Below, one piece after another: positions 54,001-64,000 of a stretch of 64,000 nucleotides of DNA. The translations under genes and the position numbers were made by a program. A model generated the notes under the pieces. That model made no database searches and was not told the origin of the DNA. It worked only from the letters and a program-made list of their open reading frames with translations. The DNA comes from Whitmania pigra (Eukaryota; Annelida; Clitellata; Hirudinida; Haemopidae), in NCBI GenBank assembly GCA_021613335.1, contig JAJTWR010000281.1, positions 1,168,501 to 1,232,500 of the forward strand. The letters run 5' to 3'. Within the stretch, counting starts at the first letter, position 1. Each line of letters starts with the position of its first letter.

Positions 54001-57000
54001 TCACCATAGCGACGAGATGTTGATGAGTCAGAACGACGAGGAGGCTCCGCCCAACTGCGACCTGATTGGCACCGTGGAGGACGATATGACGAGGGTGGGG
54101 ATGGACGAAGATGCACCTCCCTTCATGTTCAGACCGGTCAAGGAGGAGGAAGTGGGTTTTGAAAAGATTCATTTGCACGTTTTGCACGGTACTTTAGAAG
54201 TAATTGTTTGTTGCTAGGATATTTTTATTTGTGATATGGACGTTTGAGTAAGGAAAGTTAAGTTATTATAACCGTTTTTCTGCATCTATTCTGTGGATAT
54301 GCTTGTTTTCTCTTCATAATAGAATTGCTGAGCACAGCTATGATGCTTCCATCCAATTGTTTACTGACTGATAACTTAGCTTAATGTTTGCCAATAACAT
54401 CTGCTAATACAATAAATCAATAAATTGGAATTGTTTTTTTCGATCGTAAATAACAATTATTTTTTGTTTGATTGTGCAGTGTGTTTGTATTAATCATTTT
54501 TAACCTGCTTGTTGTTATTGAAGAAGATGTCAACTGAGGATGTGAGCTTGCCTCAAAATGGAAGCAAGTCCCTGGTATTGCCCCTCACCACAGAAACTGG
54601 TTAGCAGGAGAATCACATCACGATTACTAATTATGCATTTTTAATGTTCGTTTCCAATTAGCTTCAAATCAGTTCTTCTACGTAATTGTTGTTTAACTGG
54701 TGAAACATGTAGTCACATTTTCCAGTTCCAATTGTTCTATGGAATGTTTTCGTTGATACTCCAGCATCTTTGATTTCAAACAGAGCCGGGACCGAGCAAT
54801 GAAGATGCCACGACTCCTGCCGCTTCTCCAGTGGATTCCAAAGAGAATGTGGCCAGTATCCTCAGTGCCAAGGAGGAAGTGACAGTGAAGGATGAGAGCG
54901 AGGAACTCAAGAAGGGCATTCAATCTCTTCTCAGGGCCAACAACGAAGAGGTGAGTCAGCGTCCATCTATCCCTCCATGCCATGTTGTCAACATGTTTGA
55001 AATTTAAGTCACTTCGTTGCTCTTGCAGGATCAGAACATTGTACCAAAGAAATTGGAACAAGCCATCAAGACTGAGGAAAAGATGAAGGTGAGTTAAACG
55101 AAGTCGAAGATAACAAGCTTCGTCAATTTTCATTTGAATTCATTTGATTAGAACCAAATCACCAAATTGTTAAAATAATGTATGTGCACACAGGTGGAAT
55201 CGTTGGCTGAGGAACCTGCCGAGAGTTCGAAGTGGTTTGGATTTCCAAGTAGCTTCACTCCAACCAGTTCGTTTCCTTCGCAGCAATCTGTTGCACCACC
55301 TCCGTTGCCTAGTGTCGCTCCTCCATCCATCTTCGATGTCAAGCCCCCAAGAGCGGTAGCAAGTGTGGCTCCTACCTTCCAAGATGCTCCCTCTTTGAGC
55401 CAGCAATCAGTCCCCTCTTTCCAGCTCCAGAATTCTCCTGTTGTTGCAGCTTCAAATCATCAGCAGAGCTCTTTCCGTCCTCCATCGCCTCACGATCTCT
55501 GTTCTGCAAGAAGGCACGCTTCCTTGCCTATGACCTCCTCGTCCTACCCCACCTCAACCCATGGCCACTCGGCTCCTTATGCTCCCCAGACGTCATCTCA
55601 CCTTCCATCTCCCACACCTTTCCTTCCAGCATCTACTTCAAGCTTTCTACCCCACCTGGCTGCCCCATCATCCTATCATCAGCCAGTTCCTCATACCCAG
55701 TCGGCTTTCTCATCCACCTCAGCAATGCCAGAAGACATGAGCATCAGAAAAAGAGAGACACCTATGAGCAATGTGGAAAGACCTGTCAGCAACTCCTCCA
55801 GCTACAAAAACATGACACCCTCATCACAACAGCAACAACAACAACAACAGCAGCAGCAGCCAATATGTCATAACATATCTGACGATGACGACGATGAAGA
55901 TGATTGCAATGTTGCAAGAAGTCCAAGTCCTGAGCCAATGCCTGCCAACAATCAGGTGTACGACTCGACAAATTCTGTGTTAGTGTTTCTGCTAGATTGC
56001 TTCTTGATTTTCATTTTTCCTGATGTTTACTTGGTTAAAACTGAATTAAAACTTTATTAAAAGATTTAAATTTTCTTTAAAGCTTCATAAGGAGATGGAA
56101 CAGAGGCCAAAACACCTGCTCCAGATGCGACTTTGAATTCATTCCCTCCAAAAACAGCAACTGGGCCGTCAGGAAAGAAGAAAAGATGATGCAGAAAAGT
56201 GCACCCAGCAGTCACCATCATCATCATCATCAGCCCCATCACAACAAGAGCACATCCCACCATTCTGTACCCAAGGATGGAAGGAGAGATGGAAGGAAAG
56301 AAGAAGATAAGAACAAGTCTCCTATGACCAATAGGTCTTCCGATGCTCAGATAACCAGCTCCCTCATTGGTGGATCCCATCACCTGCCACCATTTGCAGG
56401 CCCTTCTGATAGGATGCCATCGAGGTCAGGGATGTTCCACGATCCAACCCCTGCTTTGAGTCAGCTGTCGGCATATGCGAGGCCTCACATAGGTTGTTCA
56501 CTTGTTTACCTGTTTACTAAATTTCCTAAAAATGCCAGAATCGAATCTGATGCTTGACGCCTTTCTTCCAGGTAATCAGAGGTGCCTGAATTACAACCTG
56601 CCTCCTCCACATTCCATGGAGCCCTACTTCCGCATGCCCGGAATGTACCCCCCAGGATCTAGGGACGTGTTAGTACTCCGTCCGAGCTGGATGGCTATTT
56701 GTCATTTTGATTGTTTATGGATGACTAAGAGATTCATTACTTCAAATATTTATGTTCTTCTAATAGACTTGAAATGGACATTGACAAGCTCTGGGAGAGG
56801 GACTTGAGGGACAGAGACTTTCGAGAGATGGAATTCATGGAAAAGATGAAGCAGGAGATGGAACTCAAGTCTGCAGCAGCAGCAGGTATCCACTCTTAGA
56901 TGCCGGAATGATTCAGATTTCTTGTTGCATGCATTAGAACATTATTGCATGGCTTTTCGTTCTTTCGTTCCAGGATTCGAAAGGCTCCCTCACATTCCCA

Positions 57001-58262
57001 GCGATCCGATTTGGGCGGACATGCAGAGAAGGTTCATGAACAGTCAACTGGCACTCTCGGCAACCGCGCCTCCCCCTCCCGGCCACCTGCCCGGCATCTT
57101 CCAACCGACTGGAAACCTTTCCGCAGAGTTGATGCAGAGAGAAAGATTGGAACGTAAGAGTTTGAAGAATTTTAACATCGTTAATTCTTAATTTGTTTGT
57201 ACTTGTAGTCGCTTGTATACCGCACTAGCAAGCATCGTTTTCAGCTTTTAGGGTGTTTATTCACTTATTTTTTACTAATATTTTTTCTTAGCCTATGCGA
57301 TGAGCTCATAAGCTGGTTTAGCATTTAATCCGATGGTTAACTAGAAGCCGTTAATTTAGAATTTAGACAGGCATCGTTTTGATCTTCATTTTATTTATTT
57401 GATTGGATCTGAAACAGAATTGGTTAGAGTGGGTAGCCAAGAGCAGATGGCAGCTGCTGCAAGGGATGGAGCACTGCTCCAAATCTCCCAGAGGTATGCC
57501 CAGGATCCCATCATGCTTCAGAGGCAGATCCAAGCCTACATGGCCAACAAGGCTCAGGAGAGTGTCCATCTCGTGTATCACTTTGCAAGTCAGGACTTTA
57601 ACTATTTGATCATTTAATAACTATTAAAGTTTTATTTTTGGATTATTCTCGTTACGTTTGTCTTCATCTTTCTTCAGAGGCAGATCCTCTCGCGTCGGCC
57701 GTGAGTCAGGCATCGGGCATGGGCGGGACGTCGGCCGGTGGACTCCCCTCTGGACACATCCCTCCACCTCCTACAGCCCTGCATTCTATACCCCAAAATC
57801 ATCCGTTCTTGGCATTTGCCAGAGACCAGGAGAGGATATACATGGATCTTCTTTCAAGACCTCCATACAGCACTGACCCAATACTGGCCCAACAAGTGCT
57901 CAGCAATGTAAGCACCGATGACTTTGATGAGTTTTAAATTATGGCTAAAGCAATAATGACTTATTTATTATCTATTTCTGATGTTTTTTTATTAACTTTC
58001 ATTTCTTAACAAGAATGCTTAAGAAGTTACAAATTTAATGGTGGTAGCGTAAAATTGTATTTTATCAAGTCCTTACATACTGGAATGGATGAAATGAATA
58101 TTATTTAATAGTTTTGAAATGCCTGATGCAATTATCGTTCATTAAATGTAAAGATGGTTTTTCCATTGCCAGCTGACTGCCCAAGCAGCAGTACAACAGG
58201 AAGCTCTCCAGCGACAGCTGGCCTTGGAAAGGGATTATCCAGGGAACCCCATGCTCCACTGA
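48033..58262 (+). CDS. RERE: Atrophin / RERE (Grunge) transcriptional co-regulator, 19 exons seen
   Basis: Nuclear co-repressor that binds nuclear receptors and histone deacetylases. Exons: 48033-48087, 49359-49483, 50316-50415, 50496-50594, 50670-50750, 50970-51102, 53540-53686, 53949-54151, 54524-54599, 54784-54950, 55029-55088, 55194-55978, 56083-56492, 56572-56668, 56767-56885, 56974-57153, 57418-57588, 57678-57907, 58173-58262. Domains in order: ELM2 ([34 protein letters not shown]), SANT ([29 protein letters not shown]), GATA finger (CSRCSVT, VCADC), [12 protein letters not shown], a Pro/Ser/Gln region with a poly-Gln run, His-rich run, then the Atrophin C-terminal block ([39 protein letters not shown], DPLASAV). 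The 3' ends of exons 12, 14 and 17 use donors chosen by phase. No BAH domain or start codon found upstream. Stop TGA at 58260-58262. Confidence 0.93.
55828..55860 (+). repeat. CAA/CAG tract encoding poly-Gln in Atrophin exon 12
   Basis: Mixed caa and cag triplets give an uninterrupted run of about eleven Gln, followed by an Asp/Glu patch ([10 protein letters not shown]). Human atrophin-1 carries the disease-associated CAG tract; here the run is short and broken by CAA. Confidence 0.8.
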
Positions 58263-60247
58263 GTCCGTCGGCCATGGATGTCTTAATGAGAAACAATTAC
58301 TGAAGGAGATGGTAGGAATTTATTCCTCAAAGGGGTCGACTTTGTAGAAATGCGGTGCCATTAGAAACTATGAACTAATTAAGAGAAGATTCGTGTCATT
58401 CGGAATTGTTCGCACTCCGCCAGCAATTTTGAGTCACAAGAAATTATTTTTGTTGCTACGTCTGCTGTTCACGGTGTGTTTTTATTACCTTCGTGTTTCC
58501 TACGTGCTCCACTCTTTCGAACTTTCTTTCGAACTGTCCACTTTCTTTACTGTCGATGTTGTTGATTTTCTTAAAAAAAAACTTTCATTTGTCGGAGGTA
58601 TCTATCTATGCTTTCCCAGCTAAATGTTACTTCTTAGCCTGTTTGTGAAAATGACAGAAGCACATGTTACTTGTAATGATGCATTCTTAATCACAGGACT
58701 GCAACAAAACATCGCGATAGTAGTGCTTGTCGTTATACATTTTGATTTTAAAATATATTAACCGTCATTTGCACGAACAGATTTATGGCCGATAATTTTG
58801 GGTTTGAGGTGAATTAGAGACAGGGTTTGCATCTGAATGAAATCACAAATGCCTTCTTGGATGGCGACATGTAATTTTGTCTGGTAATACTTGCGAGGTG
58901 TAATCGATTTGTACAACTGAATCGTGATCCTCATAAGGTTTTCAATTGTTGGGTTTCAATAAAAAAATCTTATGGGTCTTTTTAATAGCCATCTGGTGAT
59001 TACTTAATTCTAGTACTGGGAATGTTATGGCTGGTTGTAAACATTATTTAGAAAAAATATTTAGCTTTTAATAAATGAGAATGGTCAAAACAGTAACGTT
59101 AGCCTCTGGAACTGAAATTAGTCATTATTAATTAATAATTAAAGGTGCAGATACTATTATTATGACTAATAACAATTAATTTATATGGCACATGTTGATT
59201 TAGGGTCGAAAGTTGGCTTCCAAAATTCAAGGCTGAGAAATAGCTTGCAGCTTCTAAACTCATAAATTTAAACAAAAACCATATAAATTTCTGCCCGAAA
59301 GATAGATTCCGAATCATATTATTCAGGGTCTAAGCATTTCCTCATTGGTATTCTGTGCTCTATTTGTCCGCGGATACATTCCTCATTCAATGTTAAACAA
59401 GTTGCCGTTAAAATTTCTGTCACATTTTATGCTATTTACTGTAAAACAGTTTTTAGAAAATGATTTCAATGTCGCATAAATTTCAATCAATCGATAATTA
59501 TAACCGATTAATCTGCAAATCGATGAAAAAAAGTAAATAGATTCCATGCAATGGCACCATCGGAAATATTACGAGCGTCTACATTTGATTAGATGCTACT
59601 TTTAAGAGAAGAAATAACTTAGCATCCGGAAATCGATTGATAAAAATATCGAAAACTTTTTCCGTTGTCATATCTCGTCAAGAATGATCCGAAAAACTTG
59701 ACTTAAGTGACAATAATATTACAATGACTTAAGTGCACATCTCGGAAGGCACCGCTTCTGTTATGACTCGATGTCGCAAATAGTTGCATAATTTGCAGGC
59801 ACTGTCAGTGTGTACAAGAATCATCATCTTCTCTACCTTATCACACCAAGCATTTGAACACTAGAATGACCTTTGTCCAAGCGTTGCCTCATGTTGATAA
59901 TTATCGCTTAACAAATATTGAATATTAAATGCAAATAACAAACATTTCGATAACTCCTCCAATGGAAGGCACACGATTTTGATTTTTTAAAAGATGGACT
60001 TGGAGTTAGTTTGAGCTTCTACCCACTTGCTCTTCATTTCTGCGCCGGTGGAGCGCTTTCCTATGATGGGGCACGGCGTTTCCAGTAGCTCTGCAACACC
60101 GGGATGCTCCATTAACGCTCCCATCTGCAGATTCTTTGTGTTCTAGTGAACTGGAAGAGTAATGGCAACCACATAAACATTGGCAGTATTATCATTTTAT
60201 AATTATCACCGTTTTCCACCAATTAAATATCTGTGCACTTGTATCAG
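58263..60247. other. Atrophin 3'UTR and spacer
   Basis: AATAAA at 58958-58963 would give a 3'UTR of about 0.7 kb. Beyond that the DNA is AT-rich without recognisable genes. Confidence 0.5.
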
Positions 60248-62179
60248 TTACGATAAGGAATGCAATGCAAAAGGAATACTCCTGGGAATGGCGCCACATA
60301 AATGGTTATAAAAGCGCAAATTGAATATTAAATGAGCGCCAAAGGATGATTTTACAAGGTGCTTTATAAAATTGGTGTAGTGTTTAGTCCCATCACCTTT
60401 TGACTGAGTGGAGGCTTGAAATAAACTTGACATCGGCACAGAAATTGCTCTTTTCTCTGTCATCTCCTTCGAACAAAGCAAGGGCACTGAAAGTTCAGAG
60501 CAAGGCTTGAACTCAAAGATGTTGGGCAGAGACCTTGAGGCAGATCGATATGTACACTGAGATCTGAAATCAGGAGACGAGGTCACGTCAAAATATCCGG
60601 CAATGAGAAACTCCAGCGGAGTCTGCGTTGAAGCTTCCAGAAAGACGACGGTCTTGTGCCGGAGAGGAACTTTGCTCCAGGGGGGAAACTCGTTTGTTGT
60701 TGAGCGTGGAGGCGATGGAAGACTGGAGTACTCCTCCGGGAGGTAGCACATGTGGAATTCTTCATCGCGATTTGATTCGCTGGCTTCCGAGGTGCTGGTC
60801 TTTCTGGTTTTGTTGTCGACCAATTCAGGGTTGAATTCATCCTCGCAGCTCTGAAGAGGTTCGCTGTCAGTTTCTTCGCTGCTTCCTTCGGTGCTTTTTG
60901 GCGTCATCAGGGAGTCCTTAGTGTCGGGAATGGCTTCAACTTCTGAAATAGTATCGTCGCTTTTCTCGGTACTCGAATCCACTGGAGTTGTGTTCATCAA
61001 TGTGACTGCTCCATCTCGTTGGTCGCCTTTGGAAAAATCTTGTGATTGCGAGGCATTTGGCTTTGTGTCTTGGCAGGCCAAGATGGCAGTGCCGTTACTT
61101 TCTTTCGAGGTAGTTGTTGCATTGCAGATCGATGGTTGTCGTAGCGTCAACTTCGGAATGGTTGTTCCTTCCATTGGACCGATGATTTCCTCCGAATAGG
61201 TCTGAAATTTTGAGGCGAAATCAGGTTCAGAGCTGCTCTTGTCTGGAACGACGACTTCAACTTCACTCAAGATCGGTTTCAGAGGATTCAAGTTCAGACT
61301 CGTTTTCGAACCGCCAGACTCCAAGTTGAGATTCGAGCCGTCGGAATTCTTTCCCGAGCTCGGTGTCTCTGCATCCGTTTCCGTGTGAGATTCTCCGAGA
61401 TTCCAGTCCAATTTCACTGAATCAGTTGCATCTCCTTCCGATGCGCCTGGAAAAGAGGAAGAAAGCAGAGCCGTAGTCAGGGATTCGAGGTCCCTTATCG
61501 GATCGGAAGAATGTCTCCTGTGGTGGCTGATAGATGGTCGCTTGGAAGACATTTTTGAACGGACGACGGTCGCGGTGGAGTTTTCTTGAGTGTTGTGAAG
61601 GTCGTAGCTGGATGACGACAACCTGTTGGTACTGCCTTCCTTAGCCGCATCATCGACTGTTTCCAAAAATGGTTATTAAATGAAGAAAAGTTTTAAAACG
61701 TAAAAATTAAAATTAAAAAAAAAAGATTTACCATTCAAGGTAGTAATTACAAGTGATATCATTTAATTTTTTGTGCGTAGTTTATTTAAATTAATATTAT
61801 GAAAGATTTAATTTCTGAACCCAGTTTACATAGTATTTATAAAATGCTAAAAAAAGATAGAATGCTTCATAAATTTCTTCCACTCACGTAAATCCTGCCC
61901 CTTTTCACTTATAGAGTTATTGAGGACCTTTCTTTTGATTCTCTCGCTCGAGATCTTCCTATCAAACGCTTCTCCCGCAGTCTCACTGCCGAAGAGGGAG
62001 GGTACGGACAGTTGCGAACGATACTGGATCGCTGAGGGACAATCAAGGTCGGTGTCACGGGGGAATCTGTAGGGGTCTTGGGACTCCCTGAGCAGAAGCC
62101 CCGCGTCACAAGATCCTCCCCTGTCATGGTCACGTGACTTCTGAGATTCGAAATTATGTCTCCTCTCCTTGAAATCTCT
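60248..62179 (-). CDS. Unidentified Ser/Glu-rich protein, 3' part (two exons)
   Basis: I do not recognise the family. Two exons fit: 62179-61888 (after acceptor ccacag, donor TTAC|gtgagt) and 61656-60248; phases agree, giving about 566 residues without a start. Exon 1 is Arg/Asp-rich (DFKERRHNFESQKSRDHD). Exon 2 is low-complexity and acidic with Ser/Thr runs, patches such as RPSISHHRRHSSDPIRDL, and a more ordered part near the end (TVVFLEASTQTPLEFLIAGY, ASRSLPNIFEF). It looks like an intrinsically disordered scaffold. The first exon is not the gene start; more lies upstream or beyond the window. The last about 45 codons coincide with an antisense SINE copy (60270-60385). An overlapping frame at 62133-61909 is a shadow of exon 1. 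Confidence 0.6.
60270..60385 (+). mobile_element. Diverged SINE body, antisense to the unidentified gene
   Basis: ctcctgggaatggcgccacataaatggttat and later aaggtgctttataaaattgg match the body of the SINE at 15640-15741 (ccttgggaaggagcgctatataaatggttac; aaggcgctttataaatg). Only the 3' body is recognisable. It overlaps the final codons and stop of the minus-strand gene. Confidence 0.55.
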
Positions 62180-63054
62180 CTGTGGATTACGAATACGTTG
62201 ACAATATTAAGATAAATAATTATTTTAATTTAAATCCGTATTGAATTATTACCTTAATTATTTTTTTTAATTATAATTTTAATACAATATTACACTATAT
62301 ACTATACTACATATACTATATCTACTTAATACAATATTATACTATTATCGTAATATAATAATATCATTATCATCATCGTCACTGCCATCATCCCCACCGT
62401 TATCCAAGATAACATCAGCTGTCAGAGATTAGATGCTTATTATGTTGATGCTTTACAAGAACCTTGATAAGAAAACATTCGAGGGCAAAAATAAGCAGAT
62501 TTAGTCACTGAATCAAATTTATTACTCTGAATTTATTCTTCAGAGCAGTTAAAATTTTTATTTTTTAAAATCTATCTATCTATCTCTATAATGATAAAAA
62601 TGACTGCGATATAATAATAATATGTTTGTCATAATAATAGCATTTTATTAATGCAATTCACTTATTTACCTATTTATATGGATCGAAATAGGATTGAGTA
62701 ACTTAGAGCGGGAACAAAGCAAATGATTAGACCAAAATTATAAAAGTTATTTAAAGGCTCGTGTCAAAATGTCAAAATGTGAAGTAATTGTAATAGGTAT
62801 TATTAATTAACATTATTAGTTATTATATTATTTCTAGTCGATAATTTTAAATAACATTAATAATTATGTTATTCTTCTAATGCTGCAAATTATGATACTA
62901 TTCACAGGTAGTAATCAAGTTAAACTTGATTGCATTCACTGGCGCCAACTCCTCTGCACACCTTGAATCACTTATCTCTCCTTCACGGTCAAGGTTATCT
63001 TTTATTATATTTATTATTCCTGCCGAAGTTATTATTATTATTATTATTATTATA

Positions 63055-63101
<47 letters not shown>

Positions 63102-63120
63102 TATTATTATTATTATTATG

Positions 63121-63154
<34 letters not shown>

Positions 63155-63201
63155 TATATTATTATTATTATATTATTATTATTATTATATTATTATTATT
63201 A

Positions 63202-63241
<40 letters not shown>

Positions 63242-63263
63242 TATTATTATATTATTATTATTA

Positions 63264-63312
<49 letters not shown>

Positions 63313-63340
63313 TATTATTATTATTATATTATTATTATTA

Positions 63341-63377
<37 letters not shown>

Positions 63378-64000
63378 TATTATTATTATTATTATTATAT
63401 TATTATTATTATATTATTATTATTATTATTATATTATATTATTATTATTATTATTATATTTGTTATGTGAATTTTCTGATATGCGTCTATTTTCTGTTGT
63501 TGAACTGCTACAAGAAGTTTGTTTGTACTTCCGATTGATTCTTTGTTATGAATTTCTGCTTTGAATTGTTTCACTGAAAAAATCAGCCCATTAGCGGTAG
63601 AGATGGAAGATTGAATGATATTGTTCAACTAAAGAAACCATATTTTATAATTCAATAACTTTGTTGTTGCCGAGGTTGTTTGTTGTTGTTGCTGCTGTTG
63701 TTGCAGACTTAAATGTTCATCACGTGAAAGTCTAGAACAACAAGACATTCCCTACAAAAGCAATGTTTGCCGAGGAATGAAAGAGAAAAACAGAGAAAGG
63801 CCGACAACAATTGTTGCTGGTGAACGAAGTAACGATGAAAAAAACGCTTTTGACTCAAAGGTCTCGGGTTCGAATGCCTCCGAGTCGTGGTTCAATCTTT
63901 CATTTTATGCATTACTAATTGCTGGTGCTTTATTATGAGAGTGAGATATTTTATTAATTTATGACTATGTCTTTTAAATTGATACGAATACGTTTTTAGT
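62180..64000. other. No gene recognised; (ATT)n tract at 63029-63460
   Basis: Upstream DNA of the unidentified minus-strand gene. From 63029 to 63460 it is an irregular (ATT)n array of about 430 bases with frequent ATATT interruptions, distinct from the purer one at 35196. Frames inside it are meaningless. The rest is AT-rich. Confidence 0.7.
63029..63460 (+). repeat. (ATT)n / (ATATT) microsatellite, about 430 bases
   Basis: ATT units with regular slips to ATATT and ATTT, giving block structure. It is the longest simple repeat in the window and lies outside any gene model. Confidence 0.98.

Noticed and set aside
63841..63895. Possible tRNA (gggttcgaatgcc resembles a B box)
   Set aside because: No matching A box, acceptor stem or anticodon arm; at best a decayed tRNA-derived repeat.

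Overview
The window is nuclear DNA from an invertebrate animal. It is AT-rich, with many short introns that nearly all begin GT and end AG. Its genes have clear animal orthologues (PRRC1, PPIL4, UBE2S, a KDEL-type protein disulfide isomerase, the ciliary protein DRC3, a TRAF6-like adaptor, a tweety channel, Atrophin/RERE). DRC3 implies motile 9+2 cilia. I cannot settle the phylum from sequence alone. I see no rRNA, CRISPR array, operon or bacterial feature.

Layout. 0.2-5.0 kb: PRRC1 (+) converging on an intronless PPIL4 (-). 4.9-17.5 kb: a direct duplication of about 3 kb whose copies (4949-7861 and 12915-17453) each carry a two-exon HtrL/YibB-like gene (-). A broken BED/hAT transposon carrying an R2-like LINE fragment lies between them. 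18.4-20.2 kb: retroelement remnants. 20.8-26.1 kb: UBE2S (-) and protein disulfide isomerase (+), divergent. 27.1-31.3 kb: DRC3 (+). 31.8-35.9 kb: TRAF6-like (+). 36.8-38.6 kb: TMEM272-like (-). 40.7-41.1 kb: a G-rich minisatellite. 42.0-45.2 kb: tweety homologue (+). 48.0-58.3 kb: Atrophin/RERE (+), 19 exons, 5' end not found. 60.2-62.2 kb: the 3' part of an unidentified serine-rich gene (-). Very long (ATT)n tracts lie at 35.2 and 63.0 kb.

The genes are unrelated housekeeping, ciliary, signalling and membrane genes, not a co-functional cluster. The most unusual points are: (1) a probable minor-spliceosome AT-AC intron in DRC3; (2) a 45-65 bp hairpin-plus-AAATA retroposed unit with target-site duplications, one insertion with an empty site in the sister duplicate; (3) the duplicated HtrL/YibB-like genes, whose differences are mostly amino-acid changing; (4) a PDI whose second active site is CGIC; (5) a 31-bp minisatellite with a three-unit higher-order period; (6) a tRNA-derived SINE in four copies, one supplying the C-terminal codons of a gene. 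Exon boundaries were placed by hand from splice signals, reading phase and recalled family sequence; none is checked against transcripts.
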